Source: a virus. Taken from it: 34,921 nucleotides of DNA. A program made the position numbers and the translations under genes. This document shows positions 6,430 through 14,522 of the stretch, piece by piece. The stretch covers positions 1 through 34,921 of the IMG/VR virus record IMGVR_UViG_3300037247_000115. One strand, written 5' to 3'. Every line of letters begins with the position of its first letter. Positions within the stretch are counted from its first letter, which is position 1. The notes below the pieces were generated by a model. The model did not search any database. It was given only the letters and a program-made list of their open reading frames with translations, and was not told where the DNA came from.

Positions 6430-7876
6430 TTATTATTTCCTCTCCGTCAAATTGTTTGTTAGGCGTTAGAGTAGCTGATGGTGTTAAAGTTGCTGATGGA
6501 AATAACCCGGTAGCATTAAATAGCAATTCAGTCTCACCACTTTGTAAGTTTATCTCTGTTTGTGATACCAAACTTATTAATACTTCATCATTAGCAATAC
6601 TAAAGTCCCGTCCACCATCCATTAATCCCCTGAAATATTCTTCCCAGCCACCTAGTGTTGTTCCGTCAATAGCTGATATAGTATATTCTATTTCAGTTTG
6701 TGTGAAATATGTTGCGCTTATACTCTCTATTAAGAAGTCACCATTTATCCCAAATAAATCTTTTTTAACTGGTAATACCATTCCTTCTTTTAATCCATCT
6801 GTATATGTTATAAAATTAACTCTATCTGCTATTTCTCCATATTTGGTAAGAAGTCCATTGTTGAATTCTAGTGCTTGATCTACATCTGTTATTGTAGTAT
6901 CGTTAGAAACTACTTCATATATTCCAGAAGTACCTTGTTCTGCCAATGCTCTTGCTGATATCTGTACTGGGTCTTCTGTTATTGTTAGAATTGTAAACAA
7001 CCCTCTATACTGTACATCGTCAAACGTATCTAAAGACGTTAGAACTGGGTCTGTAGGCTCTTGTGAAATCTGATTAGAGTTATAAGCCCAATACCATTCT
7101 TTGCCTGTGTCAAGTCCTCTAATACCTATATTTGAACTTAAAACCGGTGTTCCGTTAATTGTTAAAGTTGGCTCTTGTGCTAAAGGTAAGCTAACGATAA
7201 ACTCTCTTGATACTCCGTCTGGTGCTGGTGTTGGTTCTTCATTCAATAAAGTAGCTGTTGCACCTTTGCCATTTTTCCCTATTTGTCTATTCCTATATTG
7301 TTCGTTAGAGCGTTTTAACTGGAAATCTAACACTCTTGATGAATCTGTAATAGTGAATGGTGCTAAAATAGTTCCCTTATTAACATAGAATAACTTCCTG
7401 TTTTCATCAATAAACCAGTCTAACCCAGTTACGTTGGCGATATAATTCAATGCATTTTCGCAGCTAATTCTATTAAATACTGCAAGACTAATAGTTACAC
7501 TTGATTCGATTGTTCCAGCTGTTACACCTTCTTCCGCTAGAATCGGTAGTATCTCATTCTCGATAATGAATTTGTCTGTTTGGTTAGATACTATAGCAGC
7601 CACTATTCTTTTTGTTGCTAATCTATTAAAAGATACTGCTTGAACTTGGAATAATATATCTAAGTCTTGTTGAAATAATACAACTGATCCAATTAACCCT
7701 GCAAACAATATAATACTATCATCTTTGAATTCTACAATATCACCTACATTAATTTCAGGTAATGTCAATAAATCATCTACAGTAAAAGACATAGTAGAAG
7801 TAGATGTTACGCTACCCCCAAATGTCCAATCTTTTAAGAATCTGATTTCTATGCCTGCTATAGTTAGTATTCTCAT
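6422..7876 (-). CDS. Tail hub / tail-associated protein
   Basis: 484 residues, beta-rich throughout, with no obvious hydrolase motif. An N-terminal domain (1-90: RILTIAGIEIRFLKDW, GDIVEFKDD, FAGLIGSV) looks like the barrel of gp27-type hub proteins, where F-x-G-hydrophobic-I is typical. The region CENALNYIANVTGLDWFID (about 133-151) matches the tail-hub family helix found before Y-V-N-K-G. Near the C-terminus TLTPSATLTPN forms a short repeat. It starts four bases inside the tape measure gene (ATGA overlap), so it is the expected next component at the tail tip. No separate distal-tail (Dit) gene lies between. Confidence 0.78.
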   Translation of the reverse strand: MRILTIAGIEIRFLKDWTFGGSVTSTSTMSFTVDDLLTLPEINVGDIVEFKDDSIILFAGLIGSVVLFQQDLDILFQVQAVSFNRLATKRIVAAIVSNQTDKFIIENEILPILAEEGVTAGTIESSVTISLAVFNRISCENALNYIANVTGLDWFIDENRKLFYVNKGTILAPFTITDSSRVLDFQLKRSNEQYRNRQIGKNGKGATATLLNEEPTPAPDGVSREFIVSLPLAQEPTLTINGTPVLSSNIGIRGLDTGKEWYWAYNSNQISQEPTDPVLTSLDTFDDVQYRGLFTILTITEDPVQISARALAEQGTSGIYEVVSNDTTITDVDQALEFNNGLLTKYGEIADRVNFITYTDGLKEGMVLPVKKDLFGINGDFLIESISATYFTQTEIEYTISAIDGTTLGGWEEYFRGLMDGGRDFSIANDEVLISLVSQTEINLQSGETELLFNATGLFPSATLTPSATLTPNKQFDGEEIIND

Positions 7877-9432
7877 GCTGTAATTAATCCTTTCAAGCGT
7901 AATCGGTCTACCACTGGATTCATCATCTTACTAACATCGTTAGCATCGAAGAATTTAGGATTATTAATATTAATAACCGCTCCGTTATTTAAAGCATTTA
8001 CCGCTGTTCCTGCTGCCAAGTTATTTGTGCCAACCCCCGCTCTACCTATAACGGCAGCGCTCGCTCTTGTGATTGTGCTGTTCTCCCCTAGTAAAGGTAT
8101 TTCTTGAAAATCAAACCCGAACTTTTTGCCACCTATTTCAGGTACCCAGTCAGGAATGTCAATACTTATTTTATTAACTGCACTTATGAAAGAGTTAATC
8201 CCTTTAATGATGCCGTTGATTATATTTTTGAAGAAATCTCCTACCCCCTTAAAAACATTTTTAAACTTATCCCCGAATGATTTAATTGCATCAGGCAAAG
8301 TAACTTTAAAGAAATCAACTAGGTTTTTAACGAATTTCACCATTACGTCAAAACTTAATTTGAATCTGTTTGCTAACCATACTACTGCTCCAATTATTAT
8401 AGGTATGATTGTTTCTGCTAAAAACTTTAGTCCCGCAGATAAGAAAGGCATAGCCCATTCAATCATTCTAGTAAAAACCTCTAGTAGAGGTATTATAGCT
8501 AAATCTAGCAATACTAAAAATATTGAAATTAATGGGTCTATTATTGGTAGTAATGCTAATAAAAGTGTAGCTAGCGGTGGTAGTAATTTGCTTATTAGTT
8601 CAAAAAACACTGGTGCTAACTTTTCAATCAATGGTGCAATTACTGCAATAATTGGCGGTAATAATTCTGCAAAGTTTGTCGCTAAATCTTCTATTAAAGG
8701 TAACAGTGGCGTGATTGCTTTTGCTATTACCCCACCTAGAGTACGTTGCAATTTATCCATTGTATCTGTGAATGATACTCCTGCATCTACTGCATCATCT
8801 GATAGCACCAACCCTAAATCGTTGGCTTCTTTTTTCATATTATTAATAGACTCTGCTGTTTGATTTAATAGTGGTGCTAATTGTTGACCACTTCGCCCTA
8901 ATAGATCATTAGCAATAGAAGCTCTCACAGTTTCATCTTCTACACCTTGCAGCGCTGTTATTGTTTTCTCGAATATTGCTTCTTGAGTGAGTCCTGCTAA
9001 ATCTTCATAAGTCAACCCAAGCTGACCAAACGCATCTGTAGCTATTGCTCCGCCTGTGGATAAGTCTGCTACTTGATTCGTTAGAGTTTTCATTCCAGCA
9101 CCTAGCGAATCAATAGAACCACCATTTTGCGAGATTACAAAATCCCACTCTTGGAATGCTTTTCTTGAAAAACCTAGTTGTTGGGATTGTTTATCGACTC
9201 TGTCTGTGGTTGCAGCAACTTTTTCACCTAATTTGAAGATGGCTGTTGCTCCAGCTAGTGCGAATCCGCCAATTGCTAATCCTGCTTTGCCGATTCCTTT
9301 TCCTACTTTACCTAAGGTATTGCCTAATCCCGAACCTTTTTTATCTATTTGATCTAAGTCTTTTTTTGTTCCGTCTGCCCCTTCAAGGAACACAGTACCA
9401 AAGGACTTAAATAATTCTATTCCTGATGCCAT
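7873..9432 (-). CDS. Tape measure protein
   Basis: 519 residues; sets tail length and is later ejected ahead of the DNA. The N-terminal third carries a Gly/Ala-rich segment (about 32-66) and the TP901-type core (KQSQQLGFSRKAFQEWDF, then TLTNQVADL and LLGRSGQQLAPLL). The centre (about 240-355) is very hydrophobic with many Pro, Ile and Leu, typical of the membrane-penetrating part. The C-terminus is positively charged with a VPEIGG-type segment near 425. At about 0.15 nm per residue it predicts a tail near 75-80 nm, short for a siphovirus. Start ATG at 9432 has AAAGGG upstream. Confidence 0.9.
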   Translation of the reverse strand: MASGIELFKSFGTVFLEGADGTKKDLDQIDKKGSGLGNTLGKVGKGIGKAGLAIGGFALAGATAIFKLGEKVAATTDRVDKQSQQLGFSRKAFQEWDFVISQNGGSIDSLGAGMKTLTNQVADLSTGGAIATDAFGQLGLTYEDLAGLTQEAIFEKTITALQGVEDETVRASIANDLLGRSGQQLAPLLNQTAESINNMKKEANDLGLVLSDDAVDAGVSFTDTMDKLQRTLGGVIAKAITPLLPLIEDLATNFAELLPPIIAVIAPLIEKLAPVFFELISKLLPPLATLLLALLPIIDPLISIFLVLLDLAIIPLLEVFTRMIEWAMPFLSAGLKFLAETIIPIIIGAVVWLANRFKLSFDVMVKFVKNLVDFFKVTLPDAIKSFGDKFKNVFKGVGDFFKNIINGIIKGINSFISAVNKISIDIPDWVPEIGGKKFGFDFQEIPLLGENSTITRASAAVIGRAGVGTNNLAAGTAVNALNNGAVININNPKFFDANDVSKMMNPVVDRLRLKGLITA

Positions 9433-9435
9433 GCT

Positions 9436-9780
9436 TTACCCTTTCCGCTTAAAAATCTCGACTATTTTAGCTGTTTCTTGCTCTATTTGTTCCCACCCCT
9501 TTTCGGGTACTACATCTTGTGGGTTATCTATCTCTTTTAATGTTTGGGAAATAGATTTAAACTTGCTGTTTTTCCTATATATATGCACATGTATCATATC
9601 GTTGATGTTATGCAAATATAAAGAAGGGTATCTAGCAATTACGTCCGCTTTAGTCTCTTCTAAAAACGCTTTCTTAAATACTTCTATACCTGTTTGAGCA
9701 TCTAACTCGTCACAGGTATGTCCGTATCTTTTTAAGAGAATATCCAATATGTCTATTTCATCATACTGGATAACTGTGAA
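9436..9780 (-). CDS. Tail assembly chaperone, frameshift extension (gpT-like part)
   Basis: This frame has no good start of its own (the first candidate, a TTG at 9747, lacks a ribosome site). It is open upstream in the -1 frame as far as the slippery site at 9779-9786. After a -1 shift following codon 99 of the upstream gene, it adds 114 residues, giving a 213-residue fusion. The added part is acidic and helical with a His/Arg-rich centre. It is placed exactly between the chaperone and the tape measure gene, as gpG/gpGT in lambda and its counterparts in Gram-positive phages. Role: keeps the tape measure soluble and helps the tube polymerise on it. Confidence 0.8.
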   Translation of the reverse strand, partial: FTVIQYDEIDILDILLKRYGHTCDELDAQTGIEVFKKAFLEETKADVIARYPSLYLHNINDMIHVHIYRKNSKFKSISQTLKEIDNPQDVVPEKGWEQIEQETAKIVEIFKRKG

Positions 9781-10076
9781 AAAAAACTTTTGAAATCAAC
9801 CTTCTTGAATTCTCCAATAATAGCCTTGATTACTGCTTGCATGTCTGTTTCCGGTATATTCTCCAAGCCTGTCAAATCGGTTATAAACTGGTATAACTCT
9901 TTGTCTGCTAAAGATACATTTTCAACTAACAACATCACTAGGCTAAGTCCTAACGCTTCTTGAGCACCTTTGTCTGTTGCCTTGCTTCTTGCTTCTGTAA
10001 CCCTGTTAATTATTTCGTCTCTAACTCCCATTTTCTTTATGATGTGTGAAAGTTGTATTATAAGTTTAAATTTCAT
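9753..10076 (-). CDS. Tail assembly chaperone, short form (gpG-like)
   Basis: 107 residues, mostly helical. It ends shortly after a run of eight T on the coding strand; ribosomes that slip -1 there make the long form. Start ATG at 10076 follows AAAGGGGACGAA. Upstream is the major tail protein and downstream the tape measure gene, the standard order. Sequence similarity within this family is low, so the call rests on position, size and the slippery site. Confidence 0.82.
   Translation of the reverse strand: MKFKLIIQLSHIIKKMGVRDEIINRVTEARSKATDKGAQEALGLSLVMLLVENVSLADKELYQFITDLTGLENIPETDMQAVIKAIIGEFKKVDFKSFFSQLSSMMK
9779..9786 (-). promoter_or_regulatory. Programmed -1 frameshift site (T8)
   Basis: On the coding strand the frame reads AGT TTT TTT TCA, giving the perfect heptamer T TTT TTT (codons 97-99 of the gene at 9753-10076). 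A -1 shift changes the next codon from TCA to TTC and enters a frame open to 9436. No strong stem-loop is obvious just downstream. Confidence 0.78.
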
Positions 10077-10086
10077 TTCGTCCCCT

Positions 10087-10872
10087 TTATACTGGTACCA
10101 TCTCTACTGCTACTGCTGTTGTGTCGGCTGTTATATCTACTGTTCCTGATTGTGTAACAAATGTGTCTGCAGTCACTGTCCAAGTGAACCCTGTTCCCTT
10201 ATCGCCTGTGAATACTGCTACACCTAATACATCAGTTAACCCGAATTGACCATCAAAGATTATTTCTGCATCTTCAATTGGTGTTGCCGTTGCTTCAACT
10301 GTAAATGTTACTTGTGAAGTATCTTTAATAATATAATATGGATAAGTTAATTTGTCGCTAGGATCAAAAGTCCCATCAACGTGTGCTGTCCATAAAACAG
10401 ATACTACTATTTCTTCCTCTTTAGCTGTTGCTGGTATTGCAAGTGGTCCGTCTCCTAATGCGTTTTTTAAAACGATAACCATTAGTTTACCTTGCCTGCT
10501 TGCTCCAACAAATGCTACGTTTTCTATATAGCTAGATGATAAATCTATAGTCCTATATAACCTTGTTTCTCCCGGTGTTGTTACGCTGTCTTCTATCATT
10601 CCTGCTGCGAATTTAACTAAATTAGCTGTTGAAAGTTTCAAAGCTGGCACTGTTAATTGTGGCATTATCTTAGTTAAATTTCTGTGCCCTTTAACTGGGG
10701 CGTAATCGCCGTCAGCTTCTCTCTCCCTAAATTCTGCATTGTCTGTGAACTCTGCTCCACCCTTAGTAACTCCTACTAACGCTTCACTTGATAGTCCCCA
10801 GTTGAAATAAACAGCACCTGCGCCAAGATACTCCGTTGCTGGTAATCCTATTCCTGAATATGCTTTGCCCAT
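10087..10872 (-). CDS. Major tail tube protein
   Basis: 261 residues. The N-terminal part (GVTKGGAEFTDNAEFRERE, about 36-54, then DGDYAPVKGHRNL) is the typical tube-protein motif in which G-A-T-x-G-G-x-x-F precedes an R-E-x-D-G turn. The last 75 residues (from about 187, QVTFTVEATATPIEDA onward) read as an added immunoglobulin-like domain, probably displayed on the outside of the tail. I start at ATG 10872, which has GTGAGGAG seven bases before it, rather than at an in-frame GTG 15 bases upstream. It follows the tail terminator gene by one base. Confidence 0.85.
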   Translation of the reverse strand: MGKAYSGIGLPATEYLGAGAVYFNWGLSSEALVGVTKGGAEFTDNAEFREREADGDYAPVKGHRNLTKIMPQLTVPALKLSTANLVKFAAGMIEDSVTTPGETRLYRTIDLSSSYIENVAFVGASRQGKLMVIVLKNALGDGPLAIPATAKEEEIVVSVLWTAHVDGTFDPSDKLTYPYYIIKDTSQVTFTVEATATPIEDAEIIFDGQFGLTDVLGVAVFTGDKGTGFTWTVTADTFVTQSGTVDITADTTAVAVEMVPV

Positions 10873-10873
10873 G

Positions 10874-11269
10874 CTAGTTCTCCTCACTGTACGTGTTTAC
10901 CGTACAATCTATTTCTCTACGCATAGTGTATTCGTCCGGTGTAGGTAGTCCTGATTGAACGTTTACTCTTAATATTAAGAAGTAATACCCATCACCAAAT
11001 ACGTGCGTTTTGTGTAATTTTGTTGATACTAGGTTGGTCAATTGCTCGACCTCTGTAGTGTCCCTATCTTCATTATGATCTAAGATAACAACATTTAAAG
11101 CAAATACTACTTGCTCTGTGTTATCTGTGTCCCCTTCTGTGGAATTCTCTAAGGCATATGCTATATACGGAAATGAAGCATCTTTCGGCACTCTGTTCTT
11201 TTCGTAAGTTGTACCTACTTCGGCTAATAAATCATATACTTTGGTTTTTAGTTCTATAATGTCTATCAT
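10874..11269 (-). CDS. Tail terminator / tail completion protein
   Basis: 131 residues. It begins with an amphipathic helix and ends with a beta strand-rich section (YYFLILRVNVQSG, then a strand with a REIDCTV core), the layout of DUF3168-type tail terminators that cap the tube and dock it to the head. It starts inside the stop of the gene before it (ATGA overlap). Its place directly before the major tail protein is the usual one for this protein. Confidence 0.75.
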   Translation of the reverse strand: MIDIIELKTKVYDLLAEVGTTYEKNRVPKDASFPYIAYALENSTEGDTDNTEQVVFALNVVILDHNEDRDTTEVEQLTNLVSTKLHKTHVFGDGYYFLILRVNVQSGLPTPDEYTMRREIDCTVNTYSEEN

Positions 11270-11661
11270 AACTGCTCCATAACTTTTTTGTATATTGCTC
11301 CTATTTGCCCTTTTATTTGAGTGAATCCCTCGACTATATAAGGCTGTGGCTTTTGACCATGAGTTAAGAAGTATTGTCCGCTCTGTGGGTCAAAATAAAC
11401 CCAAGGAGTTGAACGTCCTCCTGCTACAAATACCCCTGTACCCTTGTTTACATATATAGAGTACTCTAAAGTGTTTCCTGCTCCTACTAGCATCTTCTGA
11501 ACATCTGCTTCAAACTTAATATCTTGTCTTAGAGTTCCGTTTTTAACTGGTGCTCTCTTTTTCATTGAAGTCACCATAAGTGATCCAACTGCTAATAGAA
11601 ATGCTGCATTCCCTTTGTCAAACTCTTTTTTAAATTCAGGTATCTTAGTTTCGTAACCCAT
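11266..11661 (-). CDS. HK97 gp10-like head-tail (neck) protein
   Basis: 131 residues with the gp10-family core: a helix with RAPVKNGTLRQDIKFE (about 36-51; P-V-x-T-G-x-L-R-x-S in the family), a strand with YSIYVNKGTG (67-76; Y-A-x-x-v-e-f-G-T), and the closing QPYIVEGF with a C-terminal helix. These proteins complete the neck where the tail joins the head. ACGAGG before the ATG gives the ribosome site. Confidence 0.83.
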   Translation of the reverse strand: MGYETKIPEFKKEFDKGNAAFLLAVGSLMVTSMKKRAPVKNGTLRQDIKFEADVQKMLVGAGNTLEYSIYVNKGTGVFVAGGRSTPWVYFDPQSGQYFLTHGQKPQPYIVEGFTQIKGQIGAIYKKVMEQL

Positions 11662-11662
11662 T

Positions 11663-11998
11663 TTAAACCTCGTCTAGTGATATTCTTCTCAAGAGTATTT
11701 TAAAGTGGTGATTTCTGTGGACTGTGTTCTTGTTGTTGGATACTACTCTATAAAGTACATCATCTACATTCTTGACTATCTCGTCTATGCTTAGAGGATT
11801 ATTAATTGATGTATATAACTTAGAGTTAATGTCTAACCCTAGCTTTTCTGCCATCAGTATCTCTCTTCCGTTAGCATCATTGATTAAGCCTTGAAATTCA
11901 ATTGCTACATCTTCAGCATAAGTGTTCCCACCTCTGCCATCAGATGTTTTTGTAAATGTTACCTTTTCTATAGTCTGATAGTAGTTCTCTATCGCCAT
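11663..11998 (-). CDS. Head-tail stopper
   Basis: About 111 residues, beta-rich, with GRGGNTYAEDVAIEFQGLIND (as in SPP1 gp16-type proteins: G-x-x-x-x-x-W/Y, then a strand and G-x-l) and the closing HFKILLRR strand. It should plug the portal channel and join adaptor to tail. The start is uncertain: ATG 11998 has GGAG 12 bases before it, while ATG 12016 would add six residues but has no ribosome site; both overlap the previous gene. Confidence 0.75.
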   Translation of the reverse strand: MAIENYYQTIEKVTFTKTSDGRGGNTYAEDVAIEFQGLINDANGREILMAEKLGLDINSKLYTSINNPLSIDEIVKNVDDVLYRVVSNNKNTVHRNHHFKILLRRISLDEV

Positions 11999-12465
11999 TG
12001 TATGCACCCGCTCCATTTTAGTCTATCGTCATATACTTTTCTATAAATTGCTAATTGGCTTTGGAATGCTGTAAACACTCCACCAATCCCATCTGCTCCA
12101 GTTCCTATTGAATAGGAATAATCATCTATTGATTCACTCACTATCCCAGCACTTATGTTGCTAGAATCAATCTCACTTACTAAAGCGACAAATCCGTTAG
12201 GTGGTGTACACCCATAGAACCTGATACTTTCGCTTGTGTTCTCGTCTGTGAATGTTTCCTCAACTGTGATTACGTTACCTGCTACAAGTGTTATCTTATA
12301 TACTCCGTTGTTGACAAAACTATCTTCCACCATTAAATACATACCAGCCAAGTACGTATCACCAAAGCTTGCAGTTACTGTTTGACCAGCAAATACAGCT
12401 GTTACAAGTTCACTACTTCTAATGAAATGATTTTTACAATAATCCATTACTTGACTGATACCCAT
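11989..12465 (-). CDS. Head-tail connector / adaptor protein
   Basis: 158 residues. Placed after the coat protein and the small HeH protein, and before the stopper, where siphophages encode the adaptor that docks under the portal. Unusually it is beta-rich rather than the all-helical SPP1 gp15 fold (strands VTAVFAGQTVTASF, YKITLVAGNVITVEETF, FYGCTPPNGFVALVSEI), ending with a helix including YRKVYDDRLKW. Start ATG 12465 follows AAAGGAG. The assignment rests mainly on position. Confidence 0.62.
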   Translation of the reverse strand: MGISQVMDYCKNHFIRSSELVTAVFAGQTVTASFGDTYLAGMYLMVEDSFVNNGVYKITLVAGNVITVEETFTDENTSESIRFYGCTPPNGFVALVSEIDSSNISAGIVSESIDDYSYSIGTGADGIGGVFTAFQSQLAIYRKVYDDRLKWSGCIQWR

Positions 12466-12467
12466 TG

Positions 12468-12671
12468 TTATACTCCTTTAATTAACTCAATTAATTGTGC
12501 ATTAGTCGGTCTACCTGTTATCTCAATGCCTTTGTCTTCTGCTATCTCTGTTAGAGTAGCTTTAGTGCATTTAGTTAGGTCTACCTCTACCTCTTGGTTC
12601 CCTTTACATATTTTCATATGAATTATACAAACCTTTGTTGAGTATTCTTCTCCACATTCAGGACATTTCAT
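12468..12671 (-). CDS. Zinc-ribbon plus HeH/LEM-like small protein
   Basis: 67 residues in two parts. The N-terminus has a CPECG knuckle (Cys3, Cys6) with further Cys15 and Cys22 completing a possible zinc site. The C-terminus (about residues 32-66, ending GRPTNAQLIELIK) is a HeH/Rho-N-like helix-extended-helix motif. Such modules occur in proteins encoded just after phage coat genes, where they may bind DNA or decorate the head. Whether it is structural is not shown by the sequence. Ribosome site TAGGAG. Confidence 0.7.
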   Translation of the reverse strand: MKCPECGEEYSTKVCIIHMKICKGNQEVEVDLTKCTKATLTEIAEDKGIEITGRPTNAQLIELIKGV

Positions 12672-12681
12672 AATTTTACTC

Positions 12682-13836
12682 CTAACCTAGTGTTACTACT
12701 GCTAATTCAGGATATAATGGCGCCCATCCATATAGTAAATCAATTGACATAATAGTCTTCTTGCTAGTAATGCTTCCTTGAATACTAACTCTTACGGATA
12801 ATCCACCAAAAGATGCTGTTGAACTATCTGCTCCTGCTAATGGAGATTGTGGTCTTGTTACAAAACCAAATGCGCTCTTATTGAATCCTAAGTTTGCAAC
12901 GTGTGATCCTGCTGTAACATCTGCAAAAACAACGTCTGCTGCTGCTAATGTTGCTGCAACTTTACTGAATAAAGAAACTGTTACTACGCCTGATATTGCT
13001 GCTACTGTATCTGCAAATACTGTGTATTGAACTCCACTGATTGTTAATAAGTCACCTTGCTTCAATACTGCTGTTGATGACCCTGCAGTTGATGTTAATA
13101 CAACATTAGAATAAGTCAATCCAGTTGTTGAATCAACTACATCTGTTGCATCTAGAGTATAAGCAGCTTTTACATCTGCCAATGCTGAATACAACCCAGC
13201 TGTATGCGTTTTAACTGCTTGTGACATAAAGTTATTGATTCCTTGAACTTTACCAATAGATCCTTCTCTTAGCGCTGCTGTAGAACCTGATTTTTCAGCG
13301 TTTACTATAGCATCTACTATTGATAATGCTGCATCTGCGTCAGGGTCCCATACACCACTTCGGTTTCCCATAGGTGCTTTTGAGATGTTAAGAGATTTCC
13401 TTACATTAGCAATATCTGCTAAAGCGTCAGGTGTTGAGCCTGCTGTACCTTCAAAATGTGGCACGTATACATATAAACCTAACCCGGCTGAGTTAACTTG
13501 TTCAGCTATAGATATTAATGCTGGGTTCAATACGTCTTCTGCGAAGTCGTCTAACTCTAACGCTAATTCTAATGCTGTAACTTCTACTGATACATCTGCT
13601 ATTGTGTCCATTTTCAGCAATACTGGGAAAGGGTTAATGTTTTGTAGATTAATTGTACCGCTGAATTCGTCTGCTACATATACTGCTGGTCTTTTTACTT
13701 GTATTGTGTCACCTTCTTTAGCGAATGTATCCGAATAATCAACATTTGCTAGTGCTGGCATTACTAAGTTATCCATTAGTGTTGGCAAAGCCTTTTGTGC
13801 TATTCTTTTTGATGTTAACATTGTGTTTGTAGTCAT
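12682..13836 (-). CDS. Major capsid protein, P22 coat-like
   Basis: 384 residues. The start (TMLTSKRIAQKALPTLMDNL, 5-24), the acidic E-loop segment EGDTIQVKRPAVYVADE (about 41-57), and the end (LLYGWAPLYPELAVV) match the P22 gp5-type coat family within the HK97 fold. Between about residues 225 and 325 is a beta-rich insertion (QGDLLTISGVQYTV, later VANLGFNKSAFGFVTRP) corresponding to the inserted domain of P22-like coats. It follows the scaffold gene by 17 bases, the standard order. The ATG has AAGGAG eight bases upstream. No N-terminal maturation peptide is obvious. Confidence 0.88.
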   Translation of the reverse strand: MTTNTMLTSKRIAQKALPTLMDNLVMPALANVDYSDTFAKEGDTIQVKRPAVYVADEFSGTINLQNINPFPVLLKMDTIADVSVEVTALELALELDDFAEDVLNPALISIAEQVNSAGLGLYVYVPHFEGTAGSTPDALADIANVRKSLNISKAPMGNRSGVWDPDADAALSIVDAIVNAEKSGSTAALREGSIGKVQGINNFMSQAVKTHTAGLYSALADVKAAYTLDATDVVDSTTGLTYSNVVLTSTAGSSTAVLKQGDLLTISGVQYTVFADTVAAISGVVTVSLFSKVAATLAAADVVFADVTAGSHVANLGFNKSAFGFVTRPQSPLAGADSSTASFGGLSVRVSIQGSITSKKTIMSIDLLYGWAPLYPELAVVTLG

Positions 13837-13853
13837 TTGTTTGCTCCTTCTTA

Positions 13854-14450
13854 TTATAAGCCTTTCAGATTCATTCTCTTGAAAGCAGCTTCTACCGATT
13901 CATCGCCTGTTGGTTCGGGAGTTCCTCCGTCTCCACCGCCTGAATTTGTTTGAGTAACTGTAAACATAGATTTTCTTTTAGCCTTAACAGCTTTTTCGTG
14001 TATATCCCAATCAACTATATTGTCTTTACTATCTAGTGTTATTTCTGATAGTGTGAATTCCTTTGTCAATAGGTCAATTGCATCTTCTGCTGCTCCACTT
14101 AGTCTCAAAGCCTTTTCTAGCGAGCCTATTTTAACGCTTTCACCTTGTCTAGCAACTGTTTCCTCTTTGAATGTGTTAAATTCATCAGTTATTTTAGTTA
14201 ACGACTCTTTTAATGCTTCTGCGTCTCCTTGGCTTGCTGTTGCTGTTTCAATCTGTGCTTGCAATCCTTCCATCTTCTCTGTAGTAACTTTTAATTCATT
14301 AGCCTTAGAATTGTATACATCTTTAGGTATATACCTTAGTGGCATTTCCTTGTTAATGCTAGTCTCTAGTGCTGTTGCTACTCCTTCTAGTTCTGCTTCC
14401 TCGATTTTGCCTGTTAGGCTGCTTTTAATGATTGTTTGTAACCATTCCAT
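13854..14450 (-). CDS. Scaffolding protein (GP20-type)
   Basis: 198 residues, acidic and mostly helical. A coiled-coil covers about 50-110, followed by a conserved helix pair (SLEKALRLSGAAEDAIDLL, 109-127) and a Gly-rich linker (about 169-177) before a short C-terminal helix with AAFKRMN, which would contact the coat protein. The family (minor structural protein GP20) guides coat assembly and leaves the head. Start ATG at 14450 follows GTAGGAGGAACAATT. Confidence 0.85.
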   Translation of the reverse strand: MEWLQTIIKSSLTGKIEEAELEGVATALETSINKEMPLRYIPKDVYNSKANELKVTTEKMEGLQAQIETATASQGDAEALKESLTKITDEFNTFKEETVARQGESVKIGSLEKALRLSGAAEDAIDLLTKEFTLSEITLDSKDNIVDWDIHEKAVKAKRKSMFTVTQTNSGGGDGGTPEPTGDESVEAAFKRMNLKGL

Positions 14451-14522
14451 AATTGTTCCTCCTACATTGCTTATACAGCTGTCGCTGTTTAGATTGTAGT
14501 ATATACTGACTACTCCAGTTAT

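Noticed and set aside
8126-8863. Long plus-strand frame of 245 codons opposite the tape measure gene
   Set aside because: It is the mirror of the tape measure protein's simple, repetitive coding sequence, lacks a ribosome site and promoter, and no other plus-strand gene is credible.
9747-9747. Independent TTG start for the downstream chaperone frame
   Set aside because: No ribosome site, while the frame is open further upstream to the T8 slip site in the -1 phase.
14451-14522. Short inverted repeats between minor head and scaffold genes
   Set aside because: Stems of five pairs (ACAGC/GCTGT; GTAGT/ACTAC), no T-run; too weak to call a terminator.
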